Assembly (NCBI GenBank): GCA_944739405.2
Contig: OX123183.2
Span: 96,610,729 to 96,674,728 of the forward strand
Length of the DNA: 64,000 nucleotides
From: Euclidia mi
Taxonomy: Eukaryota; Arthropoda; Insecta; Lepidoptera; Erebidae
Direction of reading: 5' to 3'
Shown here: positions 21,413-33,332 of the stretch, piece after piece
Numbering within the stretch: position 1 is the stretch's first letter
How the letters are laid out: each line of letters begins with the position of its first letter
Position numbers and translations under genes: made by a program
The notes under the pieces: generated by a model
The model's input: the letters and a program-made list of their open reading frames with translations, nothing else
What the model was told of the DNA's origin: nothing
The model's database searches: none

Positions 21413-22607
21413 CATCCCCATGTTGATATTGCGTCCTACATGGCGGTTTTTACCGATGATGTTGCGTCCGACTGACTTGTTGCGTCCTGTATACGGACGC
21501 AAGATTGACCATCTCTCAAATTCAGCCAGGAGCCATCAAAAGATCAGTACAATGCATGGGTGAAATATTGGCATGGACGTAGTTTTGTCACGAGAGTGAA
21601 TTTCGGCGTATTTTTTAGTTCCGCAGTGAGCCGCGCGAACTTTAGAGGCCGCTACTGAGAGATGTATATTAATGGCGTATATTCATTATTTTGGTTACAT
21701 ACATCATGCCGATAATATTGCTTCCGTAATTCTTATTCAGTATAATAAAAAGTTTTTATCGATTGTAATTAGCGATTTAATTGCGTCCAACAAAACGGCG
21801 CAAATACGAAGATGGCTAGCGTGAGTGGGCGGAGTTAGCACGCGGGTTGCAACCTGTTAGAGGCCCGCAACGTAATTTTGTTTACACCGTTTTGACTAGC
21901 CAGCCGGGGCGGATGCAAAAACACTTGTGGTGTGAAGTGGAAGTAAAATAACCAGCAACATGAAAAGAAGTGCCAGGTTACTTTCATTTGCAAGTAACTA
22001 TTATCATAAAGTTCAATTAAAATGATTAATACGTAATAGGTAAATGAGTATTTTTAAGTAAATAACTTATTAAGTAAATAACTTGTAATCAAATTGTAAG
22101 CTGAGAGTAAATATTATATTTCTTGAAAATATACCAAGAAATGTAGAGTATGTTTTGTTTACGTAACTCGTACTTCCTTCAATAAAACAATTTTTTGCTG
22201 AGTTAAGTAAAGCTATCAACAAAAGCTTTACATATAATTGACAATAATAAACATAATTATCAAACGATGTGACAACATTCCTTCTTTAAGTAAAAGGGTG
22301 CATTTGTAAGAAAACCTACTTTTTACCCCAAATTTTTTACGCATATTTTACGGTTTTATTTAGCTTGACCAGTTTATTTGTTTGTTTGGGTCAAATTTAC
22401 AACAAAAATATGTCTAGTGTTGTTGATTGACTTGATTGAATCGTAAAAAAAATTGTAATTTTATGATTATGGTCTTAATATTGTACTTAATAACTCGGCA
22501 AAAATAAAGCTTGATGGTATTACCGATACAATTTCTTTATTCTTGATGCTTCCTTAGTTAGGCCCCTTGATGGCCCTTGGTTACTTCCCTTGATGCCATC
22601 TTGGTTA
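21411..22607. other. Copy A-only stretch with clustered TTGCGTCC motifs
   Basis: No gene seen. The 8-mer TTGCGTCC occurs at 21,429, 21,462, 21,480 and 21,781, with its complement at 21,495. The copies at 21,480 and 21,495 form a small hairpin with 8-bp arms. Function unknown. Confidence 0.5.
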
Positions 22608-22759
22608 TAGGCCGCGCCACACAAGTTAGCGGATGTTAAATAAGCTACAAGCTGCGCAATATCCAATCAACGCGTAGCTTTATGTGAGGTTCAGTCAGGA
22701 TTGGATATTGCGCAGCTTGTAGCTAACTTCACTTTCACCAACTTGTGTGGCGCGGCCTA
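22608..22759. mobile_element. MITE-3, foldback with 20-bp perfect ends
   Basis: TAGGCCGCGCCACACAAGTT at the left and its exact complement at the right (22,740-22,759). A second inner inverted repeat, AGCTACAAGCTGCGCAATAT and complement, makes the element a near-complete hairpin. No coding capacity. Confidence 0.85.
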
Positions 22760-23062
22760 TACGTCCCTTATTATTTTCTGGTTGCTTTCCTTGATGCCTC
22801 GCCCGATATCCACTGGTTGTCTTTATATATTTTTTACTCGTCTAACCTGTTATGATGATCGTGGAGTGAGTGGGTCAGTTGTCGGTGACTAATTATTTTT
22901 CACCAAAGATGGCACACAACCGATTTTAAACGTGTACAAAATTCGAATAGTTCACTCGAGTTGATATATACTACTCAAAACAAAATAAGGGCCACTAGTT
23001 TATTTACATTTAGGTGCACTTTAGTAAACTGAAAGTGACTGATAAGTAGCATTATATTGATA

Positions 23063-23273
23063 CTAGAGGACGCCAGCAGCTACGCCTGCATTTTTTTAAT
23101 TTTAATTTACCCGTTTTGGCCGATCCCGTGGGAATTTCGGGAAATCCCTTCTTAGTGCACTCCTACGGTCCCCAAGGAACATACATGCCAAATTTCAGCT
23201 GCCTGCGCCCAATAGTTTCGGCTGTAGCGTGTCTGTCAGTCAGTCAGTAACGCAAGGATTTTATATATTAAGA
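23063..23273 (-). mobile_element. Small non-autonomous Helitron inside the Tc1-like element
   Basis: Reverse-strand element starting TCTTAATATATAAAATCCTT and ending CGTCCTCTAG. Flanking bases are A (left) and T (right), as for Helitron insertion into AT, and there is no target duplication. Body marker: GGCCGATCCCGTGGGAATTT. The near-identical sister at 48,489-48,697 has a preserved empty site. Confidence 0.8.
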
Positions 23274-23479
23274 TTACGAACTCTTTGGTGTTTGATCTAT
23301 TTTATGCTGGTGTTCGTGTTTATAATTTGAAAAGTATTGGTCATCATTCCAAGAAAAAAAAATTAAATGTTATTCTTAAGTTTTTCTTCGATTGTCTTCT
23401 TAACTTGTCTCGGTTATTTTAGGGAAAAAGTTTTACTTTTCAATTTTAATTGATTCATTTATCATCTCGCGTTAATCAT

Positions 23480-24337
23480 GTCACCATTACGAAGGCACAT
23501 GGATACAATTACGGCAACCAGAGCCATTACTGTGATTCAAGAAGGCCGTTCTCATCGTTACGTGGGTTTGCAGTTGGGATTTTCTTGAAGAGCTGTCCAA
23601 AATGTGTGGAATCGCTTCCAAGAGACCGGCAGTGCTGCCAGGAGACCCGGTTCAGGTAGAGTTCGTGTAACAACGGCGCACGAGGATCGGTACATCCAAC
23701 TAAGTGCTCGTCGTGATCGTACAGTTACGTGCCGTAAGTTACAACACCGCCTACGGCTGACAACGGGTATCCGTGTCAGTGATCAAACTATACGTAATCG
23801 ATTGCACTAAGACCAGCAAATGTCAAGACGACGAGTTGTTCTAATTCCTCTGACCAGGGTTCAACGTGCAAACCGTTTAAGATTCTCGCGTCAGTATTAG
23901 AACTGGGGGATTAATCAGTGGGGCAAGGTGCTTTTTACAGACGAATGCAAAATAAAATTTTTCAATGATGATCGGCGTGTTAGGGTGTGGAGACCACGCG
24001 GCGAGCGGCTGAACGATACATCGAGGATGTCATCAGGCCTCAAGTGATCCCATTTGCACAGCAAGTGGGGCCTGGATTCATCCTGAAGCAAGAGCATGGC
24101 CAATTACCATGGCCAGTTAACAGTCCGGATTTAATTTCAATCCAGCAATTGTGGGACCAATTGAAACGAAGGGTTAGAGTGAATGAGCAAGGGGTCTACA
24201 ACCAACAGCAACTGATAGACGCTTTAAAACGTGCCTGGGAGGAAATCCCAGATGAAAAAGTGAGGAATTTGATCCAGAGTATGCACACAAGGCTTCTGGA
24301 GTGTATTGCTAAGAGAAAAGGACATACTCGTTACTAA
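23480..24337 (+). pseudogene. Tc1-like transposase remnant
   Basis: Fragments in different frames follow the Tc1 transposase order. They are an N-terminal helix-turn-helix region (GSAARRPGSGRVRVTTAHED, LRLTTGIRVSDQTIRNRLH), then FTDECKIKFFNDD with the first catalytic Asp, then RYIEDVIRPQVIPFAQQ and a C-terminal SPDLISIQQLWDQLKRRV. There are several stops and frameshifts. The stretch between GERLND and RYIEDV is deleted, and the second catalytic Asp segment is lost. The family's SPDLNPIE position reads SPDLISIQ, so the third acidic residue is Gln. It cannot be active. Confidence 0.85.
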
Positions 24338-24904
24338 AAAGAAGAAACAAAAGTGACAAGAATAGTATTTTGTATTTTTTCGGTGATTTCTTTTGTTCAT
24401 GTTTTTCATTCAATATGGCCAATTTCACCATGGACTTAAAAAACAATTCCTGATCATTATTTTAAACAATTGTTAGCCTATAAAATTATAACCAATAACA
24501 TTATTTTGTAGTTACATAAGTTAAACAATTGTCTTTATTGTTTTCATGGTACGGCAAAAAATCTTAGTGGCCCTTATTTTGTTTTGAGTAGTATATATAT
24601 ATTATTTTTTCATTATTCTTAATTTTTCAAAAACTGCGCAGCTGATTTCGATAAAATTTGAAAGGGACCAACATTGAAGTATGACCTATGAAAAAAAGAA
24701 CCATTGAAAACGGTTCCTTATTGGCGGAGTAATCCGCCAAATAAATATACAAAAAAACATACAGTCGATTTGATAACCTCCTTCTTCAAGTGGATTATAA
24801 ATCAAATAACTTTGACTTGCAATATAATTCTTAAACTACTAGTACGATTTAAATGAATGTACCTCGTCATACGATATTCTCTTAGTTAGGTATTAAACAT
24901 TCAG

Positions 24905-25980
24905 ACGTCTAGGTTATCCATATGGGCTAACACACGGCACAACACACAGCAAATATATCAACATCGTGATTGCAGAGGTTAAGTAGCTTGCACATACGAG
25001 GGACAGGAGAGGTAGAGCCTGAAACAGTTTTTCTGGGTGGCGGATAAAGGAGACTGATGTATACTCTAGGATATTTGTATGGTACTCTAATTTTTTTTCT
25101 ATGAAGGAGTTGTGTACAGTCAATTTTGTTGCGGACAAGTTTATATAAGAAAACCAGGTCTAAATATTTTCTTCTCTTTTCAAGTGTTTCCATTCTGTAT
25201 TTTTTAAGTTCATCCTGATATGAAACCATTGTTGGGAAACGCGGGGGCGTCAAGTGCCACAGAAATCTTTTTTTAATTATTTTTTTTGCCAAACTACACT
25301 ACAGTATTCTAAATGACTTCTCACAAAACGGAACAAAAATGTTGTATGAGGCTTGCGAAAATCCTTTCCATTTCTTACAATAAAGCCCAGTGATCTAGAT
25401 GCTTTCCTAATGATCATTTCCAAATGAGGTACAAAGGTTAGCTTTTTGTCTAACAAAACGCCTAAATCTCTAACGCAATCACATTCATTTAATTATACGC
25501 CGTTGATCGAGTATTTTGATGTTATTTGGTCAATATCACGAGTAAACTTCATAAACTGACATTTATTTGGATTCAATTGCATACCATTGTTATGACATCA
25601 TATAGACAAAGAATCCAGATCTTTCTGAAGGAGTAGGGCCTCATTAAATGACTCTACAGGCTTAAAAATTTTATGGTCATATGCGAATAGCAGGGCAGGG
25701 GTGAAAGCAGTTCGGCAGGTCATTGATAAACATATTAAATAATAATGGCCCTAAGTGTGATCCTTGAGGCACTCCTGAAGTTATGGAGCGTGTGGATGAT
25801 TTGAAGCCATTCAATATAACCTTGGAGTCACGATAGCTTAAGTATGATTTTATCCCCTTGTAGATTGGTCCACCAAATCCGTTCATACATAATTTTTCTA
25901 AGGAGGGTCTTATGAGAACTGGGTGTACTTCATCACTTGATTGCACTTCTGCAATCATAAAGATTGCAGAAGTGCAATCA
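24905..25980 (-). pseudogene. LINE (L3), jockey/CR1-like RT, 5'-truncated
   Basis: The reverse strand gives SSDEVHPVLIRPSLEKLC, SYLSYRDSKVILNGFKSS, then SGVPQGSHLGPLLFNMFIND (RT block with GVPQG). Decayed frames follow: MQLNPNKCQFMKF, VRDLGVLLDKKLTF and a C-terminal region from about 25,292 to 24,927. The YADD segment is disrupted. Several stops and frameshifts are visible. The 5' end stops at a perfect hairpin (25,938-25,980) beyond which a different LINE begins on the other strand. Confidence 0.75.
25938..25980. repeat. Perfect hairpin, 19-bp arms, 5-nt loop, at a LINE-LINE junction
   Basis: TGATTGCACTTCTGCAATC (25,938-25,956), loop ATAAA, then its reverse complement (25,962-25,980). It marks the truncated 5' end of the reverse-strand LINE L3. 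Confidence 0.95.
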
Positions 25981-25999
25981 CAAGAACCAAAGTGCGGTG

Positions 26000-26990
26000 A
26001 GGATTGACGGTACAAAATCTAAACCATTCAGTTTTGGAAAAGGAGTTTGACATGGCTGCGTCCTTTCACCCATCCTATTCAATATAAACGGTGAATATAT
26101 AGTGAGGCGTACTTGCGATAGCTGGGAGGGAGGCATCACCGTTGGTGGACGCAAAATCTGTAATTTGCGTTATGCAGACGACACCGCCTTACTAGCATCA
26201 GATGACGCCGAGATGATCACCTTACTGGATAGGATGGAGCGCATCAGCAGTGAACTAGGTCTCTCTATAAACAGGTCCAAAACGAAGATCATGGTCATAG
26301 ATCACACAGGCAAGCTTGAGACCACTGGGTCACTCAATTTAGAGACGGTTAACAGCTTTATATACCTGGGTTCAAGCATTAGTAATAATGGTTTTTGTGA
26401 ATCTGAGTTGCGAAGAAGGATCGGGATGGCAAAAGGAGCCATGGCACTGCTGTCAAAGATATGTCAAGAATATCTCTCTGAAAACCAAGATCAATCTTGT
26501 ATGCACTCTGGTGTTCTCCATATTCTTGTATGGCGCAGAGACATGAACCTTGAAGAAAGATGACCGTGATCGCATTGATGCTTTCGAGATGTGGTGCTGG
26601 AGGAAGATGCTGGACATCCCCTGGACAGCACACCGCACCAACGTATCGATCATACAGGAGCTCAAGACCCAGAAGAGGCTTTCCACCATCTGCCTGTGCA
26701 GAGTTCTAAAGTACTTCAGGCACATTGCAAGGAAAGACAGTGATAACTGGGAAAAAGACCGAGAGGCAGAAGCCCGATACGTTGGATCGACCAGATCCGC
26801 ACGACTCTTAACACCACGGTATCGTGTACCGTGGTGTTAAGAGTCGTGCGGATCGCTCTCCACTCAGCAGCAGATAGGAATAGATAGCAGGAAGTGGTCC
26901 GCAATAGACTGTTTCCACGAGGTGGTCACGACCCTCAGCATTGAGGAAACCGACGCGAGAAGAAGGTTATCCAATCTCGAGTAAATAGGT
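26000..26990 (+). pseudogene. LINE (L4) endonuclease-RT family, C-terminal fragment
   Basis: Reads FGKGV-stop-HGCVLSPILFN, then GGRKICNLRYADDTALLASD (catalytic YADD intact), LSINRSKTKIMV, NSFIYLGSSISNNGFCE and RRRIGMAKGAMALLSKI. After a frameshift near 26,462-26,470 it continues LVFSIFLYGAET-stop-TLKKDD, FEMWCWRKMLDIPWTAHRTN and LKYFRHIARKDSDN. Lesions seen are in-frame stops at 26,048 and about 26,541, the frameshift, and a 33-bp inverted insertion near 26,822-26,854. The family is common in insects and distinct from L1-frag and L2. Confidence 0.85.
26794..26854. repeat. Perfect hairpin, 28-bp arms, inside LINE L4 coding DNA
   Basis: GATCCGCACGACTCTTAACA... (26,794-26,821), loop TCGTG, complement 26,827-26,854. 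The left arm encodes the family's DQIRTTL-type segment and coding sequence resumes after the right arm. The right arm is therefore an extra inverted copy. Confidence 0.92.
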
Positions 26991-29040
26991 AGGCAGATAT
27001 CTTCTGCGTCAGTGTTCTACAACCTCGACAACATATTTGCTTAACATCAGGCAGTACGTAGTACATCGATATGGTTAGAACAAGAATGCCGACTCAATTA
27101 TGACTGTAATAAGCTTTTTTTATCCTGGATAACGCTCGTATTCAGGGTGCACGGCATTGAACCCAAAAAAGTCGAGCAAAAAAGCTCAGTCGTTAGTTTT
27201 ACTTTTACCGAAGCCATTCAGGCCATTTTCAAGTCTCTGTAACTTCGTTCTGGATAAAGCTAGACATCTGAACATTTCATTATCAAGAGAAAATCTTTAT
27301 AACAATAGTAGATTGTATGACAAGGGAGCAAAATGGTATTTTTACGGCGAGGGCGCTACTTTGAACCACGAGCGAAGCGAAGGATTCTAGAATAGAATCC
27401 CGAGCGTAGCGAGGGATTCTAACGTAGAATCCTGAGCGCAGCGAGGGGTTCAAAATACATTGCCCGAGGGAATAATAATTTGCTCTCGAGTCATATACTC
27501 ATATACTTTCTATCCCCTTTCTATGAGAAAATAAATAAGGACGGTGTTATGTAATTAATGAATATATTTAATAAAATTAGACGTGTGAATATAAGATAAA
27601 ACAATTGCAAATTTTTATTTTCCTCTTTCACAACCCGACGTAGAACTCATTATTTTTGCAAAATTCAATAAAGTATGTACCTACTGATTACGAGAAAAGA
27701 GTCGTAATTCGCGCGCTGTTTTTTTGTTAGCGCGGGTCACGCCCGTGCAGCCAACACGTACCAGCCAGTTATTTATACAATTTACGTTCGATTTCTATGA
27801 ATGATATACGTTCCAAATTCAAATCACTTTTCCGCCCGCAAAAAATTGCTTAACAGAAAAGAGCTATTTTGCTCCAACTAAAAGAGGAACAAGGCGACAC
27901 TTTTCGAATAGAAGGGATGAAAAATATATTACAGAGTTTCATCCAAATCGAACTAGTACTTTAAAATTATTGATTGTCACACTCACTCAACGGTCTTCAT
28001 AAAATTTTAAGGTATTTCTAGCAGACATAGGTACAAGCTTGTAATTTTGATGATCATTATCATTAAGCCTAAAAAAATAAAAAAAATCCTTAAACCTTTA
28101 GGAAAAATTCAAACTAATGTACCTTTTTAATTTTGGTCTAGTTTTCATTTTAGAATCTACACAAATAAGTTTGTGAACCTTTGTAGTACGTGGATTAGGT
28201 ATTAATTACTCCACCAAGATATCTGCGGTTTAGAATGCGGAATTCAGTTTATGTCCCTACTAGATTCAAATATTTTTTGCTATCTAGAAGTACTCGGTGG
28301 GGGTTCACTGGTGTAGGCACGGGTAGGGGTTCACGGATGAGGGCAAGGGTAGGGGTTCACGGATGAGGCCAAGGGTGGGGTACACGGGTGAGGCCACGAA
28401 TGGGGTACGGATGGAGGTTCACGGATGGGGGTCACGGTGGGGTGCAGGGTAGATGTTATTCTACCCCATGAGGAGAGATGTTTGATAAAGACCATCACTA
28501 GCAAAAAGAAGTGAGATTTCAACAAAAACATAACATGTAAAAAGAACAACAACTTGAACAACAGTTCTTCAGTATATAGTTGTGAGATCAAATATGGCAA
28601 CTAATGGTAGGTACCATTCGAAACGGTCATGACGGCTGGAACACGAGACTGTCCGGTATCGATAAATATATCAGTTTAGGAGGAAGCAGCATTCTCAACA
28701 CAATATATGGATTATATACAGAAAAATATTCGGTATCAATATAACCTCTAATGTAGTAGGAAGTCATTTAATTAATGGAATGCTTATATTAAATACAGGA
28801 AAATATACGGATCCGATATAAACTTAAATTTAGATGGATGTAGGATAATCTGTAATACACATAGAACATATGCAGAAATATACAGTGCGTCACATTATTT
28901 CCATCATGAACGGACGCCAGAAACCAGCGAGAATTATTTGAAATTGAATATCTTCATTTCGTGTTTAATCTAAATTTCTTGTTGATAATTGAATTCACAT
29001 GACTAAAGTGTACCTATATTCGCACAAATAACAATTGAAA
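26991..29040. other. Copy A-only stretch, no gene seen, two short arrays
   Basis: An open frame at 27,157-27,390 has no recognisable domain and runs into the array below. About three units of roughly 33 bp (GAGCGTAGCGAGGGATTCTA with ACGTAGAATCC) lie at 27,367-27,452. The GT-rich array is listed separately. The rest is AT-rich with nothing supported. Confidence 0.5.
28286..28452. repeat. G-rich minisatellite
   Basis: About five variant units of the type GGGGTTCACGGATGAGG with CAAGGGTAG or CACGGGTAG. The + strand is rich in runs of 3-5 G, unlike the AT-rich surroundings, and could form G-quadruplexes. The reverse-strand open frame with Pro-rich sequence (28,331-28,600) is a by-product. Confidence 0.85.
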
Positions 29041-31364
29041 TCTCATTGACATTAATCGCGATAGTTATTTAAATGAAAAATAATAAGAAATTACATGTTT
29101 ATCGAATAAGGGTTCGATTCTGGCTATCTATATAGTAACAGCTATACTAATCTGAGACGAACAATACGGGTACAAAGTATTAAATAATTTAAGGTAAATC
29201 CTTTGAAATGTAACTGTGTCTTCCATTTAACTTGTCAAACTTCTTTGTTTTCTTTGCGAACAGTACCTTGAATCAAAGAAAATTCGATTTTCTCCGTCGT
29301 ACGTCAACTTGTTACAAATAAACAATGCGAATGGGATTTTAGTTTGAAAACTTTACTGCATAGTAACATATGCAGCGCAGGTATGGGACAGCCCTAACGA
29401 AGAGCGTTCGTTTTTCGAATACTTGATGTCAACTTGTATTTTCAGTTTGTATTTTGGACCCAAGATGCGCTTCAATGGAAATCTTGGTTCGTAACAATGT
29501 TTGAATATCGAATGTTTATTTTGTTTTCTATTTTGCAAGCGCATAATTTTAAGCAGTTAAAGGTTCTTTTTAACCCACCAATATTGTTTTCACTTGCCAG
29601 TACCTAATTTACATCGTACTTTTGTACCTAATATATATAATACAAGAACAAAGCAGCATTTAAATATACAAAGGCACACTTAAAACACGTTAATAATAAA
29701 TACAGATAATCTACCAAGCATCTTAGGGTCTGTTAAAAAAGCTTTCTTAACATCAAATAGAGCCAGACACTTGGCGAGAGGCCCTCAAATAAACCCGAGA
29801 TTTGCATATAATTATCATTTTTGATTCTCTCTTCTTTTGTGTAAATACTCGTCTAAAAGGTAACACCGTAAATGACATAATGCGGAGAAAGATATGCTGA
29901 ATTATTAATGCGCTAATACGATCCTGTGAGTCTGTACCGTAGGGAAGGGAACACTGCTGCACGATAATTAATTTTGAAATATGTTATTAATTTCCGAGTT
30001 CCTTAGAGTGTGTGTTGGGCGATAACTTGAATCTTGTTAATCAGGTGGTAAAACATATGGTATGTTTGGTGGTTTCTGCAAATATCAAAAATCTGAGATC
30101 AGCTAAAATACATTGGTAACATAAATAAGCTGTTTGAGATTAAAATAAAATAATAAATATTAATAAATAAAAATATAACAGACATTAACTTACGTTATAT
30201 ATTATATATGTATTTATTTAATGGGTAAATTTCGAACACTAATCCCTGTTACTAGTAGATGTAAACACGTAGACCAATGTCGTCATATTAATTTCTTACG
30301 CCACGCCGCCGTAAATATTTAGAATATAAAATATCGCAAATAATTTATCGCGTCTACACATCACTATGCCACATCCGCTTTAGCGTTAAATACGCTTCAA
30401 TGGATATTACTTTTGGGGATTTTTGTTCCTTAAATAAATTATTACATTTGACTAAGAACAGGTTTTAATGAATTTCAAGTGGGAGCCACGTTATAATATG
30501 ATTTCCCATTTCTCTCCTGTTGCCTTTAACAACATGAAAGGGAATTCATTTGGGGTTTGTCAACGTGTCGATATTTGGAATTGAATAATAAAATAGACGT
30601 GTTATTTTATTTATGTACGCGTGGTAAACGAACGATATTCTTGCTCTCTAGGGTGCTTAAGAGTAACAATTAATTTATTTTAAAAGTTTCGTATGGACGT
30701 GAAACTCGTTGTATAAATTGTTTATTAAAATGAGTTGTTCAAGTCATTTGTTTTTTTTATTATTTTATAGGCAAATAGGTTGTCAGTTGTGTTTGCGATA
30801 GTGCAGTTTCTGCCGATTTTGGGCTAGATGGTCATACTGGGTTGGCATGTATGATTAATATCCATTGGTAATCCAGGGTGTTCTTTTACCAAACTATAAC
30901 TACTTATATTTCCTAAGTAATAAGTATTAAACCGTGTTATTCATCATCGTCAAAACTTCCTATTCTAGTCTAGGTTAGCTTTCTAGTCTAACCAGAATTG
31001 ACAGAATATTCGAAGAAATAGCGATGTTCAACGGCAAAGACTGTAACTTTAATCTTATTATTATTATGACTTTATCACGTCATAAATCTAGAAAATATTT
31101 CATTACTTATGACCCAATCGCACCGCAAATAGGTAACTTGCTACAGGCAGAAACATAATAAAATGAAAAATACAAAATCAACAATCAACTCTTACCCCTG
31201 AAGTTTATATCAACAAATACAGAACAGAGTTATAGCAAAGTATGTTGCACCGTCGTGACATTTGATTCAGCCATCATTGTTGCCGCCAACATTGTGTTTG
31301 ACACTCGCGTTATACGTTCGAAAACGTTCACGAAAACAAGTTGAAATTGACTTTGTTGCGAGTG

Positions 31365-31448
31365 ATGGCTAATAAAAAATTTGGAGAAGTGAATTTGAGG
31401 AGTGTCGGCGATTGGATTTACGAAAATATTTTGTTAAACTTCGTTTAA
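31365..31448 (+). pseudogene. Shortened counterpart of the small ORF at 51,919
   Basis: Same start region (MANKKFGEVNLRSVGDW) as copy B, but ends after 27 codons at TAA (31,446-31,448), where copy B reads on. If the copy B frame is real, this one is broken; if not, the difference is neutral. Confidence 0.25.
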
Positions 31449-32286
31449 TGTTCAATTTCATTTTGTATTGTGATACTTGTATTTATAAAAGTAATCGTTG
31501 TTGATTTTCATGTTCGATATTGTTACAGCTATGGAAAAGATAACTGGTGTTTATGAGTAAGTTTGTGTTATTTTACTCTACAAAAAGTAAACAGGGATTT
31601 CGAAGTCACTGTACTTCTTGATAAAAAACGAACATTGAAAAGCAATAGCTCAGTGAAGGGACCTGTGAGGGCGGGCACTCGACGCAAAGGGATGTACTTA
31701 GCCGCGCACGACTGAATTTTCGAAGCTACAAGTAAGCACGTAATACAAAGTTGATTGTTACTTTTGCGTGCCATGGAAATCACGTTCATCAGTATTGACT
31801 GTCATGAAGATGTTTGACAGTCGTTACTCTCACAGTATCCCATCACTAGTGTATACATTATATAGCTATGAAGGTATATGGGTTATAGAGGTCCGGAGAT
31901 AGTCACTGAGTAGAAAATTTTATATTTTGTTAAATCTGGTTACTTTTGAAATCGGACTTCGGGTACAAAAGCGAATACTCTCCGCTAACCGGAATGCAAA
32001 AGTGAGGATTATGACAGTAACATAAATGGAAGCAGATGCTTTTCTTGATGGAGAAGAAATAAATTTTGATTGTGCTACCGCTGATCACTGCGTGAAATCA
32101 CTACACTGTGAACATGGTATTCGGAGTGATTAGTGAGTACTTTAACGGCCGATCCCAATACCTGATGTAATATATCCATGGACTTGGCTTGTACAGATAC
32201 CTATTTGACACAATATGTATGGGACATAATATGTATTCAATCCCTAGATGCAAATATATTTCAGTTCAAATTAATGAAAACCTTTG

Positions 32287-32469
32287 TTATGCTACTGCTA
32301 CACCTGCGTTAGCGTTAATGGCAATGGCCAACAACGTGTTCACTGACACGTTAAAAATTCGCGTTGACAATTTGTAATTTAACGCGTTAAAACGTTGGTC
32401 ACATCTATGTAGCGCCTAAATTAACGCGCTAATTGACACGTTAGGACGCAGGTGTTGCAGGAGCAATAG
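32287..32469. mobile_element. MITE-2, copy A only
   Basis: Inverted ends of the type TGCTACTGCTACACCTGCGT and complement TTGCTCCTGCAACACCTGCG, with inner inverted ACGTGTTCACTGACACG-like and TTAACGCG motifs. Copy B runs through without it (near 52,815-52,850). No coding capacity; superfamily unknown. Confidence 0.7.
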
Positions 32470-33332
32470 AGAAAATCCAAACTACAATAATGTTAGTTTT
32501 GGTGCATTTTTAATTTCATCAAATAAAGGACTCTTAATAAGTCTTTTCTTAGTATAAATAATATAATTATAGAGGAATCTGATATCTACGTCTGAAAACT
32601 TAATTTTAGAGTTCATTAACAGACTTGAACCTTCAAGATATTGCTTACGATAAAAAATATAATTTTACAGACAAAAGAGGTTCGTTGTGAAAAGAACACG
32701 AAACATTTAAATATTTACCCATTCTTACAACATAACATTATTGCTTGCTGTGAATAGAATGAAGTGTTTGTATTAATTATTACAAAAATTGTTAAATGCC
32801 CGATAAAACAAAAAATAAAAGATAAAAGTAAAATGTCCGTTTTCTTTTATTTGGGTGTCAGAAAGTCGACGTGAAATTGTTTTCTTTTCAAAACAGCGGA
32901 CAAGAATTTTTCAACTCGTCTGAGAGGTGAACCTGGAACATAAAACGACATACATATATAACGCACAAACTTAAGTCAATATAATCATAGTAAAAACAGA
33001 TATAATCGTCATATTACGTATGTAGCGCGGATAGCGCGACTTGACTAGTCGTTAGTAAAAGACCGGCAAAGTACAGCATAGGTTGCCGAGGACACAACTT
33101 GGATGAATGCAGTCATCCATACAAGAGTCTTGTTGTAGTAGTCATTTACATTAGAGCGCTATTGTGCCTAAATCCAAAAAGAGGACACGTTAACCTATCG
33201 GTCTCGGTTTTGTCTCATGAAAGGAATGGTTAGACCATGATGAAAGCTTTAACCCGGTCAATGAACTCTGACACCAGTGTTGACCACATACTCACGCGAA
33301 GAGAAAAAAGAGCCGTATCTTTTTGTCTTTAT

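Larger units (their letters stand above)
22965..24598 (+). mobile_element. Tc1/mariner-like DNA transposon, defective
   Basis: Inverted ends of about 33 bp (ACTACTCAAAACAAAATAAG then GGCCACTA) lie at 22,965-22,997 and 24,565-24,598, flanked by TATATA, which fits TA target duplication. The length of about 1.6 kb is typical of a full Tc1-type element. It contains a decayed transposase and a younger 211-bp Helitron at 23,063-23,273. Absent from copy B. Confidence 0.88.
29041..33332. other. Gene-free shared backbone
   Basis: Collinear with about 49,490-53,610. Positions 30,351-30,655 equal 50,872-51,176 exactly. A worn S1-related SINE fragment on the reverse strand lies at about 30,940-31,050 (paralogue 51,466-51,590). 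A possible second fragment is at 33,075-33,290 (paralogue about 53,400-53,580). Short open frames at 29,353, 29,753 and 31,568 (reverse) have no domain. Confidence 0.55.

Noticed and set aside
24914..25292. Two overlapping reverse-strand frames as host genes
   Set aside because: They are alternative frames of the decayed C-terminal part of LINE L3, which continues from the RT segment at 25,677-25,960.
26102..26563. Reverse transcriptase as a domesticated host gene
   Set aside because: In-frame stops, a frameshift and missing N-terminal parts show an ordinary dead LINE fragment.
31568..31789. Reverse-strand 73-codon frame
   Set aside because: No domain, and I found no evidence of conservation of the frame in the paralogous region near 52,100-52,340.
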